In this document: piece after piece, positions 22,460 through 34,337 of the stretch
Layout of the letters: every line of letters starts with the position of its first letter
Position numbering within the stretch: the first letter of the stretch is position 1
Assembly: GCA_030734395.1 (NCBI GenBank)
Contig: JAUZTG010000048.1
Span: 2,170,001 to 2,234,000, forward strand
Reading direction: 5' to 3'
DNA: 64,000 nucleotides
From: Sarocladium kiliense
Taxonomy: Eukaryota; Ascomycota; Sordariomycetes; Hypocreales; Sarocladiaceae
Translations under genes and position numbers: made by a program
The notes under the pieces: model-generated
The model's input: the letters and a program-made list of their open reading frames with translations, nothing else
Database searches by the model: none
Told to the model about the DNA's origin: nothing

Positions 22460-22991
22460 AAACGAGAGAACTGGAGATGTAGAAAAAGAGATCAGACAGT
22501 CAGCGGCAGGCCTTTGTTGCAATGGTGGACTGTTGCCGGCATGGGCAGAGGCATGGATTTGGGGAGGGGGAAAGGACTGTGCGTGCTGAAGAGAGGGGTG
22601 TGTGTAAAGCACTCCGGCGATGGTGGTTCAATGCGAATGATCATCATTCAATGAGCCCCATCCACTAAAGAACCGGCGCCCGGGGGGGTGCTTTGGGCCT
22701 GAAGGGGAAGGGCAGGGGGAGCGGCCTGTGTTACAGGGTGTGGTCCTGCAGGTGCTGGCATGGCTAGGAGTGCTTGGGCGGTAGTGAGGTGAACGGGAGG
22801 CAGGGGTTAGAGGGAGCCAGCCGAAGCAGTAGCGGCGAGCAGAAGATGACGATGACGCGAGAGAGACAGGGTAGTGTTGGTGCAACAAACAAGACTGGAA
22901 TGCAATGCAGATTGGAGGCTGGCTGGGCTGGAATAGGCTTTTGGGGCGAGAGAGTAGGACACGGGATGGGGGCCAGAACAAACCTCGATTG

Positions 22992-23035
22992 CGACCCATG
23001 ATGGGCAGAGCAATGCAATGCAGTGCAGTGCAGCG
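22992..23035. repeat. CAATG/CAGTG pentamer repeat
   Basis: Tandem pentamers (two CAATG, then CAGTG units running into CAGCG) in the likely 5' region of the Caf120-like gene. Confidence 0.5.
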
Positions 23036-23321
23036 CTGCCCCTGCTGTCGATGGAAGGAGGATGCTGAAGTGCGGCGTAGGTATGTCGGAAAGAGGAGGC
23101 TCGAAGTCAACGGTGTGGCTCTGTCTGCTGGTATGCCGGTCGAGGAGTTGTGTCTAGAGAATCTGCGACACTGGCAGGACGTTCGATGACAGTCCGGGGT
23201 ATCTGGAGAGAAGCAAGATAAAAGTGAAAAGGGAAGAAATCAAGAAAATAGAAATGGCGTGCGAAAGTTACAGTACGTGTGCCCGAGGTGGAAGCGGTGG
23301 AAGCGTTAATAAGGGCCAGCC

Positions 23322-23360
23322 GGAGGGTGAGGTGAGGGTGAGGTGAGGGTGAGGAGGGTG
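23322..23360. repeat. GAGGGTGAGGT-type tandem repeat
   Basis: Three near-identical G-rich units (GAGGGTGAGGT and variants) follow one another, giving a strongly purine-biased strand. Confidence 0.7.
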
Positions 23361-26300
23361 TGAGTGTCAGTGACAAGCGGTACAGCGCTGCACAGCGTTA
23401 AACACAGTGGAAGTGGAACCTGGTGACGGTGACGGTGACGCTGCGAGGCTTGGTTTTTCCCTTAGTTGATTGCGTGGTGCGTCTAAGGCACTTACGGCTG
23501 CTTTTTCCCGTGTTTCCTGTGGATGTGCTCGTGCTCGTGCTTGTGCCCTTGCTTGGTGGTTGGCAGTGGTAATTCAGGTTTGGGCCATCAAGGAAGCGCC
23601 GTATCACTGGGGCATGCTTGGCGATGATGATGACGATTGCGACAGGCAAGGGTCCCAGTTTGTTTTGATGCTGCTGTTCATCTATCACATCTGCTCATGA
23701 ATGAGGTGGTATTCAGACAAAGAGATGCGCTGCTGCTCAGTTGTATGTTTGCTTCCGTCTCTTTTCAAATTTTCCATATGAAGCCCGTCTTCGTCAAAGA
23801 GGTCACTCTGCTCCGGCTGGTACAGCACTGTGCACTACGTGAGGTAAGGTTCTGTCCAGCGCCAAAGCGTAAACTTCCAGCCACTGCCAACCACCATGTG
23901 GCTCCCTCCACACGCCCTGCAGCCTCCCAGAGGTGAGCTGTCAGACCTGGGCTGGCCGCTCCGGGCCTGTCATCATCGCCTAGAACCAAGATCGAGCCCG
24001 AGCGCCTGATCCGGCGCCTGCACCATCCCGTCAGTGGCTTGACGTCTTCCATTCCCAGCGCCTATGAGCACCAAACAATCACTTCCCGCCGGTCGATTCG
24101 TTCCTTCGCGGCACATGCCGGATCCCAGGTTGACCGTGAGCAGGATTTACCTCTTCAAGTCGCCAAGCTGCAGTGCAAATCCACACCGAGCCCGGCCGGC
24201 GAGCCCTGGTTACCAACCATTTTCGGAGTACATTACATCCCTGAATATCGCAGTGATTGATTGACTGAACTGACTGCTGCGTCTCCGGCGTTGTGGGCGT
24301 CAGCGCTTCCCACCGTATAAGCCTCTACCATAGGCCCTCCCTGGCCATCCACCCAACCACCCCTGCCGCACCAGACATTTGTCTCAGAGCTGCAACAGCC
24401 GCGACGACGCGTGGCACTCTCCGACTCAGCGACTATCAACTTTCCGACTCTCCGCGGACTCTCTCATGGTGCCAAAGACAGCCGCTTCATTCCTTGCTGC
24501 GCCTCGAACATCGTGAAACAAGAGACGACATTTCACGCGCCATCAGCAGCAGATCTCCAACACCCTTGAATGCGTGGACAGCTGAGCACTGGACACCGCC
24601 CTCGTATTCGCCCAAATAAGAGCTGGCGACTGTCAGATCAATCTCGCTGATACGGGCTCTTCCCGTCGCCGGAAGCTATCAGGCATAGCTGCACCATTGT
24701 CCCACCGGTCTCTGGCCTAATTTACGGCCCGGCCGAATTCGCATGCTATCTAGTTCGTGAATGGTGGCCAACCCAGGATGTCGGTTCGTGCCAGTCCTCG
24801 TGCGCGTACTCTGGAAGGCCGATCTCAATTCCTGGCTCTTCTTCTTCGCAAAATAAAGACCTCCAAATGTCTATGATTGTGGGGTATTTCGTGGCTGTGT
24901 CCGGAACCGTCGGTATGCGGCCAAGCATTTAAGTAGCAGAACCTTACCTCCTCCAGCTGTCGCAATGTCGTACTTTGGCGGTGGTGGTCTTGGCATTGTG
25001 GTGTTCTCTGGACCATCCACACACTTTATCTCCATGCAGGATGGCTCGGGATCGTCCCATCTCGGTTCCATCCCACGGCCCCTCTAGGTGCATCCTTCTG
25101 GTGGTTTTGGGGACACTATCAGCGTGCCAGCGGGACAAGCGAGTCAGCATCTTACTCGCTGTGCCGGAGTTTCGATCATCCCGTTCTTCAGTTTTGCTCA
25201 CCGTCTCTCGACGAGCATAGCTTAGCATATTGCTGAGAGCAAAATACGCGATCCGCGCAACACCGCCAGTTGCGATTTCAACAGCTACATTTTCGAAGCT
25301 TGGCGACCTCTCTGCGACTCCATGAACCTCTCCCCTTGTGATGCCCCTTCTCGTTGTCAATGGACACTGGTTCTGGCATTCAGATTTTCTCAGCGTCGTG
25401 TGGAGTGGCTTCTAACCCCAAATCACGATGTGTGGACTTCTCAAGCAGTGCCAAGTTGAATGGCCGCGGGGGTACTGATGGGGGATTGAGGAGAACGGCC
25501 GAAGCATGACGAGGACTACTCCGTATGGCTCTCACATACGTGTGCGAATACGCTCACACCTTTGTGGATGGATACTTTCTGCATGCGGTCAATAGCTCTA
25601 TCTTGCTTTGGGGACCGCGCTTGCACCAGAACGGCAAGACGGTCGCTTGGGGGTCCGATGTAGCCAGGGCGCACCTTGTCAGGGAAACGAGCCCAAGGAC
25701 GAGACTGACCGGTCCCCAAATGCCGCTGTTACGTCATGTCTGGCGGTAGAAACGCGAATCCCATGGCGGAGAGAGAGACATCCGATCTCTTGAGAAAGCG
25801 GTGATGTCGCGGGATGGGGTTCGTGGATGTGATCTACAGATGCGGCTGGGTCACTAAGAGCCGCTTTGAGAGATTGCCGGGCTCGATGATGCTTCGAGAT
25901 CGAAAGGAGCTGACTAGCTGTGTCATGGCTGCGTGACAGATCGACATGCGCTTGTGGTGCCTGATCGACACCCGCGATGCTCCGTTAGGAGTGATATCTC
26001 GAGCGAAATTGCCTACCCTGAAGTCCGTTGCTTCATACAAACACGGTGTAGGACTGTCAAACAAGCAGGCATACAATGAACATCAGCATCGGCTTTCTAC
26101 TCATATAAGAGATATGTCTGGCTCTCTACTCATCTGCTCGGCTCTGTAGTTCTGCCATGGTCCTTGAAGCCTATGTGGACATTTGTGCCGTATCTCGTCG
26201 AGCAGCGGCGTGGGCAAACCCGAACTTGGTAGGAATCACAGACAAGCCATGGAGAAACGACGTGAAGCCACCACACTGGCCAGTGTGACCAGATGAGAAC

Positions 26301-26563
26301 AATATGTTTACGAATTATTCAGTTGCCTGCACTCAGCACATATTTTGGATACTGAATATCAAAGTTTTAAATCTACGCGCTCGTGCCCATCACGTGTCAT
26401 CACCTGGACCAGACCCCATACCATCGTCATTCGCGATCCGCTCAGTGTAATCATCCCGCACCCAAACTGACCGTCACTTCATCGACATCTCATCAAGCTC
26501 CGCCGCGCCAGTCGCCTCGCGGCCATCAGCGCAACGGGCAACCCTTTGGTGGTCACTGCTGGG

Positions 26564-27855
26564 ATGCGCCCGCCACCGAATCACTCATCCACCTTTCCCG
26601 CGACCGCCTCCCTTGCCCTCCGCGCCGTCTCCCGGTCACGGCCATCCGCTCGCCCGCCGCGGCGGGGCCGACTCGTACTCTTTCACGGCCGGCATCTCGA
26701 ATACGATCTAGGATCCTGCCGCTTTATATCGTCGCTGCCCTTTCGATTTGAAACCGGTGCTGCGCTCTTCGCGAAGCGCCAGCCGCGACCGTTCCCTCCT
26801 CCGTTCCTTTCGCCGCCTTCAGGATCCTTCTCGGATCCTCTTAGTACACATGACAGGAGCAGGGATCGAGGGGCAGTCGTGGACGGCGAATTTATCAGAG
26901 GCAGGACGAATGGTGATGATGCTATCTACGAGAGCGACTTCTTAATATGCGCAAATGATGGGGTTGGCGCCTGGGCTACCCGACCCAGAGGCCATGCTGG
27001 GTGCGTACTGACTGATAGCTGCCACTACGTGTTGAGAAATTTCGAATCTAACCGCTCAGCAGGCTATGGTCTCGATTGATACTGCATTACTGGGCAGCCG
27101 CAGCCGAGGCAGCAGCGGAGGAGAACGAAGAGAAGCAACCACCCGAACCGACACCGACAAAGTATCTTCAATCAGCATACGAGCGTACACTCGAGGTCAC
27201 CACCAAGCACAATTGGCAAGGCACTACGACAGCTTGTGGAGCGCAGCTCTACTTCAAGCCTCCCAAGGATTCGTCATCAGGGAGCCATCCTACCCCTGTC
27301 CTATACATCACCAACCTCGGCGACTGCCAAGTTCTCGTCTTGCGGCCCAGTACACGCGAGGTGCTCTACAAATCGCACGAACAGTGGCACTGGTTCGATT
27401 GTCCTCGCCAGCTGGGAACAAACAGTCCAGACACGCCAGAGAGGAACGCTGTAACAGACACACTCGACATTGAGGTCGGTGATGTAGTCCTAGCTATGAC
27501 TGACGGTGTAATTGACAACCTTTGGGAGCACGAGATCGTGGACACGATTGTCAAGAGTATAGAGGCGTGGGAAAAAGGCAATACCCCGAAAGTTGATGGC
27601 GATAGGACCGGAGGGAGGAATGGTGGAATGAGGGCTGCTGCGCAAGATCTCGTTGCTGCGGCGAAGAAGATAGCCATGGATCCCTTTGCCGAGAGCCCAT
27701 TCATGGAACATGCCATCGAGGAAGGACTGGCAAGTGAAGGAGGTAAAGTACCTTATATCCGTTTCTATTTCTTAAGCTAATGTGTGACTGGGACAGGCAA
27801 ACTAGACGATATCAGCGTTGTAGCAGCACTCTGTGTGGCTGCTGACGAAACCTGA
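26564..27855 (+). CDS. azr1: PP2C-family protein phosphatase, Ptc7/Azr1 type
   Basis: Metal-dependent Ser/Thr phosphatase; yeast Ptc7 acts in mitochondria and fission yeast azr1 is its homologue. Three exons: 26564-27000, 27063-27742 and 27797-27855, about 391 residues. An Arg- and Ser-rich leader resembling a mitochondrial presequence is followed by LSPPSGSFSDPLSTHDRSRD, then the metal-binding motifs: RTNGDDAI, ICANDGVGAW, LAMTDGVIDNLWEHEI and, completed by the last exon, GGKLDDISVVAALC. The four motif aspartates are present. The usual NLGDS motif reads NLGDC. The ATG at 26564 is the first in this frame; upstream near-cognate codons are less likely. The last exon is only 59 bp. Confidence 0.88.
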
Positions 27856-28376
27856 CACTGGAGATAATGGTTTGATAGCTATGTGAAAGCAAAGCGACTG
27901 TATGCTAGCATAAAAACATGTCTTGAGATGAAATGAAGACTTTTTTCCTTTTTGCGTTTGATAATGACTTGCTCGGATAGCTGTAGGAAATTGTTCACAA
28001 GCCCTGCAATACGGAGCTTGCTTAGTTGTCTTGTCAAGTCTGACTACCACTGCTACAATCGATGGCTATAAGTAACTGCTGATCCTGAGCTCTGTATTGG
28101 TTCTCGTTGCTGCCGTTACGCCTGATGAAACGTATCAGTAACAAGTCTTGAAGCGCATTTGGACTTGCGTAGACAAGGCGGGGCTTATCAGTGGTGTCGC
28201 GAAGTCGCGATAAGAAATTTATTTCTCTGACCCAACTTGCAGTAGGATGCAACCTTCAATCTTCAAAGAAGCAGAAGACCCTCGACGACTTTTATCGCTG
28301 CACAGCCACCGAAACCGCTGCAAGTGCGACAGAAATAACCGACAACGACATTCACGATTGATTACCGAGGTTCAAA
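27856..28376. other. Intergenic region, no gene recognised
   Basis: Short gap between two plus-strand genes. It should carry the PP2C gene 3' end and the UTP23 promoter. No other feature seen. Confidence 0.6.
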
Positions 28377-29330
28377 ATGAGGGGCAAACGGTCAAAGCAG
28401 TACCGCAAGCTCATGGAGCAATACTCCATGACCTTCGGATTCCGCGAGCCGTACCAGGTTCTGGTTGACGCCGAGATGGTCACAGATGCATGCCGCTTCA
28501 AAATGGACCTTGCTGCCAGTCTTGAGAGGACTGTGCACGGCAAAGTGAAGCCTCGTAAGTTTGATTGCGCTTGAAGCCACAGCATCGGACCATCTACTGA
28601 CAGGTTCCTGCTCCCTGCAGTGATCACGCAATGTGAGATTCGAAAACTCTATGCCCAGAAATCCGTCCCCGGCGCCTCCGAAGCGATCGATTGTGCGAAG
28701 ACTTTTGAGAGAAGACGATGCGGACACCATCCGGATGAGTACCCAGAGCCACTGAGCACCAAGGAGTGCCTGCATTCAGTTGTCGATGGCAAGGACTCCG
28801 GTAGCAATAAACATCGCTACGTTGTAGCCAGCCAATCGCAGGAGGTGCGAAGGATGTTGCGCGGAGTGAGAGGAGTACCGCTTATCTACATCAAGCGCAG
28901 TGTCATGATCCTCGAGCCCATGGCGGACGAGAGCGTCATGGTGCGCGCCAGGGAGGAACGAAGCAAGTTCAGAGCAGAGCTTAAGTCGACATCATCGCTA
29001 GGCAAGCGGTCACGGGAGGACGATGATGAGGCAGAGAAGGACGGCACCGGCGCTGGTGAGGGTGAGAAACCCAAGAAGAAGAAGCGTGCACCGGGACCAA
29101 AGGGACCCAACCCGCTAGCAGTAAAGAAGCCGAAGAAGAAGACGACGCAGCAGCAGCAGCAACAAGACTCGAAGTCAAAGCCGACGACGGAAGAGCCGAC
29201 CGAGCCAGAAGGTGGTGAGCCAGCGAAGAAGAAGAGGAGGCGGAGGAAAGCCAAGTCGACGGCCGAGGGAGCAGCAGAGGCCGCGAACACAGCAAACAGT
29301 GAAGGACTGGGTGAGGGAGAGGACTCATGA
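28377..29330 (+). CDS. utp23: rRNA-processing protein UTP23 (PIN-like)
   Basis: Component of the small-subunit processome, acting in early 18S rRNA maturation and release of snR30 in the nucleolus. Two exons, 28377-28554 and 28621-29330, giving 295 residues. The N-terminus MRGKRSKQYRKLMEQYSMTF and the following EPYQVLVDAEMVTDACRFKMD are family hallmarks. The PIN-like fold continues to about 190 and carries a C/H cluster suiting the Utp23 zinc site (RCGHHPDEYPEP...KECLHSVV). The basic tail has several nuclear-localisation-type Lys clusters (KPKKKKRAPG, AKKKRRRRKAK) and a short Gln run. Start and frame are secure. Confidence 0.95.
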
Positions 29331-30069
29331 GGATGAGGGCTGTGATACTATGAGTCCGTTTGGTTATACCCTGTTCATACGGAGTTGGCGTTTCATCATA
29401 CATTGTAGCCATGAACATTGGGAGGGAATGAAGCATTCAATAAGCCTTGCAGGCGTCACTTTCGTTGGAATGTACGGGAGTCTGGCGCATATGCCAGTAG
29501 TTGACATCGCATCAATACCTCGCCAATGGCTTTGGCATCATGCAAGCTGCGTGCACTTGACAACAGAGCTATCGATATGAGGCAGATATCCATTGATAGG
29601 CCATTAGACTATGTATGCAACAAGACATCAAGGATGCTACACACCTTGCCTCCCTTTACATGAACATCAGCATACACAGGGAAGCTTGGAGCCGCGCAAT
29701 CCATCAATCAATCACACCAGACCGCCTGTAGCGCTTCATGTGTTAGCGGCCCCAACGCACTGCACTGGGCAATGAAACCCCCCCTGCAGCAGCGCCACAC
29801 CCCACGGCGGCCCCTTGGCGTCCCGACACTCGCATGTGCCATCTCTCCCTCCATCAAAGGGGACTTCCCGACTTTATCTTTTGAAATCCCCGCCGTTTCG
29901 TCCGTCACGGGGCTCCTGTGTCTTACACAACACAGCTTCCCGAACAAGTCCTATTCGCCTTGCTCTCGTCACGCCCCATCCCACGGCCTCGACGAGTGAC
30001 CTGGGCTGCGGGACGTGGACTTGAACTCGTCTCCAAACGCCTTTCCAAGGGGAGGCCTTGCGTGCGCCC
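29331..30069. other. Intergenic region, no gene recognised
   Basis: Gap between two plus-strand genes. The end, 29840-30060, is C-rich and likely the promoter and leader of the DUF726 gene. Confidence 0.6.
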
Positions 30070-33000
30070 ATGGCCGACAAACCTGCAGGGTCGCCGAGCA
30101 CCGGCGTCCAATCCCCGACGCCACCCGTTTTCGAGGAACGCGACGACTTCGGACTCCCCATTCGAAAATATGTCAAGCCCCCAGTTGAGGATGACAAGCA
30201 GAGCGAGGCGACCAGTCCTGCACCAGAGATGAAGGAGGAAGCCAAGACTCCGAGCATCCCGGCCGGCCAGGAGAAGGCAGAGGTGCCAGTTGCGAAGGAT
30301 AATGGCGTGGTCGACACAGATACTGAAGACGAGACGTTCGAGGATGCGCGATCGAAGACCACTTCTGAGGCTGCGACGTCACCCACGAAGCCGACAAGCG
30401 ACGACCGAACGTCTGAGCCCCCTGAGCCAGCAAGACCAGCGAAGGACGTCATGAAGCCCCAAAACGATGATGCAATTGATACGCAGGAGACTCCGAAGGC
30501 GGTTGCAGACCCGAAAGACCCAATGGAGGTTGCATTACCGCCGGGTGATGGAACTGCGACAGAGGACGACTCCAGGAAGCCCACAACTCCCCACGGAGCC
30601 GAGGTGGACGAGGCCCCGAAAGCACACAAACGATCAGACTCAGCGATTGGAGGCAAGGGCCCCGGAATGGCCAGCCAGAGGAACAGTCTTTTGAACGAGG
30701 TTTCGGCTGGCGAGGCTCCCGTCGGCGAATTCTCCCACCAAACACTCCCAGGGAAGGACAAGGACAATGCCAAGGAGGAAGACGAGGAAGAAGGCTGGCA
30801 GGAAATGCCTTCCTACGCTCGGTACGATATGTACAATGACGATGACAAGCTCATTGCGCGAGAACACGACGATGAGGAGGAAGAGAAGGTGCAGTACAGT
30901 GGTCTCGGCGGAGCCGGCAAAGGATACACTCGAGTCCAGATGGACGAGGATGCTGAGTCTGCAACCAGCATGGACGACCACACAAAGTACCTCTTCAAAG
31001 GAGGTGGCCTTGGGACAAGTATGACGGATGGCGATGATGAAGAGGCTCGAACAGCGGTGTCACAGATGCAAGCTACCAAAGATCTTCTCACCGAAGGCCA
31101 AAGGATAGCGTACGTTGGTGTTGTCCGGCTGGAGGTCGCAAAGATGATCAAAGAGCGCGAGGATATGCCAACCACGAAGAAAGTTAAGAAAGATACGGCG
31201 ATGGCTGCCGAGGCGACGAAGATGTGGGGACAGAAGATGATGATTCGATTGTATTCTCACATGGACATCAGCGAAGCTGAGCAAATAATGATCGAGCAGC
31301 TCGCGGAACATGGTGTCGTACCACGGGATTTGACACCTGCTCTGCTCACAAATGCCCGAGTTCAGAACCCTATGGCACAGAGCAGGATAAGTGAGGAGCT
31401 GGCAGAGTCGGAGGACGAGGATGGGGATTCGAAACCCGAGAAAGAGAAGTCCGAAAAGAACGACAAAGCATCCGAAGCAAGAGCGGACCAACAGAAGCCC
31501 GATGACGGATCTGTTCCGCCACAATATCCGGAAGATGATGAGTTGCCAGCACAACCTCCACCTCCGTATGAGGCTGTCGGCGGAGAGGACCTGCCGGAGG
31601 TCAAGACGCCGTCGCAGATGCCAAAGACAGAGGAGATCGAGATCGACCTTCGGTGGACGGTTCTTTGCGACTTGTTCCTTATCCTCATTGCTGACTCGAT
31701 ATACGATGCCCGCTCGCGAACCCTACTTGAGCGGGTTGGCGAGAGCCTAGATGTTCCGAACTTGGATATCTGCCGCTTCGAGAAGAGGGTTACAGACGCT
31801 CTGGAGATGCAGCAAGCAGCTGAGAAAGAGAATTGGAACGAAGACGAGCATATGGAAGCCCGGAGGAAGAAGGCCCTCAAGAGGAGATATATGATGATGG
31901 GTCTGGCGACTGTTGGTGGCGGTCTTGTCATCGGTCTTTCCGCAGGTGTATTGGCGCCAGCAATCGGTGCGGGTCTCGCTGCCGGGTTCTCAACTATTGG
32001 TATCGGAGGAACCAGTGCTTTCTTGGGTGGCGTAGGCGGTGCTGCTATCATCACAACAACCGCTGCGACGTCAGGAGGTATTGTCGGTGTGAGAGCTGCA
32101 AACCGCCGGACGGGTGCGGTTAAGACATTCCAGTATCAACCACTGCACAACAACAAGCGTCTCAACCTGGTTGTCACAATTTCTGGGTGGCTGACTGGTA
32201 AGATGGATGACGTCCGTTTACCGTTCAGTACGGTTGATCCGATTGTTGGCGATATGTACTCAGTCCTGTGGGAGCCGGAAATGCTGAGGAGTATGGGTGA
32301 CACCATTAATATTCTCGCAACTGAGGTAAGAGATGAAGGCCATACGTTGGCGTAAATAAAAGCTAACCAATAGCACAGGCTCTAACTTCTGGACTGCAGC
32401 AAGTTCTTGGAAACACTATCCTCGTAGGTTTGATGGCTGCTCTTCAGTTGCCCGTTATTTTGTCGAAGCTATCCTACCTCATCGACAACCCTTGGGCTGT
32501 GTCACTCGACCGTGCATGGTCGGCTGGTCAAATCCTGGCAGACTCGATCATCGAGCGCAATCTTGGTACCCGGCCCATCACGCTGGTTGGTTACTCCATC
32601 GGCGCCCGCGTTATCTTTTCATGCTTGCAGGAGCTGGCTAAGAAGGGAGCCTATGGACTTGTGCAGAACGTGTATATGTTCGGTACACCCATCGTGGTGA
32701 AGAAGGAGGAATACCTCAAAGCACGGGGTGTAGTCAGCGGGCGATTCGTCAACGGATGGCACAAGAATGATTGGATTCTGGGTTATCTCTTCCGGCTGAC
32801 GAACGGTGGTATTCGCCGCGTCGCTGGTCTTGCGCCCATCACTGAGCTTGACTTCGTCGAGAACGTCGATGTCACGGAGCTCGTGAAGGGCCACATGGAG
32901 TATCGTAAGGCCATGCCATCACTGCTGCTAAAGTGCGGCTGGCCTGTGGAGAGCGAGGAGTTCACGGAAATCGAGGAACCAGACCCGGAGAACCATGGCG

Positions 33001-33749
33001 AGCGCCAACGCGAGCTCATCAATGAAATTGAGGAGGCTCGTAAAGAGTTGGAAAGAGAAGGCAAGGCTGCGCAGAAGAGCAGCAGCAAATTCAGCCTCTG
33101 GAGTCGCAACAAGAAGACGGGCAAGGCAGAGTGGGAAGTTTACGAAGAAAAAGACAAGGAGAAGGCGGGGGATGATGCCGATAAGTCGAGCGATACACGG
33201 AGGTCTGCCAGCGACAATCATGGTGTGTTATTCGATGTGGATGCGATCAGAGCCGAGTTGGCCAAAGAGCAGATGGGTTACAACACCATGGAGGAGGAGC
33301 TTCAGATCCGAGAGATCAAGTCAACTCTTCCGCCCATGAGGATCGAGGTTCCACCGGCGCAACCAACTGCGTCCCCCTCAACTCTCCAAAGACCCCTTAA
33401 TGCTAGAGGCACTCAAAGCGCGGACATCCTTCCGCCTCGTCCATCTTACAGCTCACATGTGTCTGCCGAGCGTGGATCACGCGCAGCATCACCAGCTTAT
33501 ATGGGATCGCCGACACCAGCATCTCGAGCAGACCCTCGCGATGACGGTATGCAGATGACCTTTGATACCTCGTTCGACGACGACATCTCTCGACGCCCCA
33601 CGCCACCGCCGAAGCAAGATAACTTTGGGGGCAGGCCTGAGATGAAGTCATCGCAGACTTTGCCGAACATTGCGCTCCATGACCCGTGGGGAGATCCTGA
33701 CGATGACGATTTTGGCAAGGAGAAGGAGATGACCATGACCTTTGCATGA
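30070..33749 (+). CDS. DUF726 (Mil1/TMCO4-like) membrane-associated hydrolase candidate
   Basis: Two exons, 30070-32325 and 32379-33749, giving 1208 residues. About 1-400 is acidic and disordered. A helical domain follows (EEIEIDLRWTVLCDLFLILI...DSIYDARSRTLLERVG). At about 608-680 a Gly/Ala-rich hydrophobic segment gives two to three membrane spans (GLVIGLSAGVLAPAIGAGLA). After it comes an alpha/beta-hydrolase-like domain with ISGWLTGKMDD and the nucleophile-elbow motif GYSIGAR, with Ser at about 825, then FGTPIV. The last 280 residues are charged and disordered. This layout matches the DUF726 family: yeast YFL034W/Mil1 (clathrin adaptor interactor) and human TMCO4. Enzyme activity is not proven for the family as far as I know. 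The frame is intact. Confidence 0.9.
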
Positions 33750-34337
33750 GTGAGGCAGCAAGGTGTGGTGTGTATATGTGTACGTACAGTGGTTGATCAA
33801 CGATTCTCATGATGAAGCCCCCTGCCGCGTGGGACTTACTGGCATCTAGGCGGCGTTTCCCAGGATTAATCCGATTCATTGGGCTAGACTGTCCCTTGAT
33901 GTTCACCTCAATCTTTATTTCCATGTTTCCCATGGTGCCAATCTTAATTCAACACTTTGGAGCAGGACCATGACTGTAGATGATGCATGTGTATCCACCG
34001 TGACGGTTAAGCATGAAGATCGATTCAAGTCATACTTTGCCCCAGACTTGCGCTTCTCAAACTTCCCAAACCCATCCACGTGGGTAGCATCGAGCCTATC
34101 CGTCGTGGTGGACACTCACCCTTGAATCTTGACTGTGTCGTCCCATAGACTCCAGGCTAGACTCCGAGTAAAGTTATTCCCCTTCTCGTTGTGAATCGAG
34201 TCAAGAAACCAAAAAAGTGACCCATCAAGAGTGGAAGCTATAAAAGCCGGCATTTCTGCCGCGGGTTTCAAGGATGTCGGTCGTCAAGTGTAAAGTCGTA
34301 TTTCTCCCTGAGTTGTGATGCGCTTTGCAGAATCAAA
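33750..34337. promoter_or_regulatory. Intergenic region and promoter of the 34338 gene
   Basis: No gene seen. The right end carries a TATA box at 34239-34246, listed separately. Confidence 0.55.
34239..34246 (+). promoter_or_regulatory. Putative TATA box
   Basis: TATAAAAG lies 99 bp upstream of the ATG at 34338, a good distance and sequence for a fungal TATA element. Confidence 0.55.

Larger units (their letters stand above)
22460..26563. other. 4.1-kb divergent intergenic region, no clear gene
   Basis: Separates the divergent Caf120-like and PP2C genes. The first 1.2 kb is C/T- and A/G-biased with short simple repeats (22992-23035 and 23322-23360), which suits a long leader. 23700-26500 holds only short frames without motifs; the longest, 24944-25360 on the minus strand (138 codons), is not convincing. 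A non-coding RNA or lineage-specific gene cannot be excluded. Confidence 0.5.

Noticed and set aside
24944..25360. 138-codon minus-strand frame in the 4-kb gap
   Set aside because: No recognisable motif and no joinable neighbouring exon; treated as chance.
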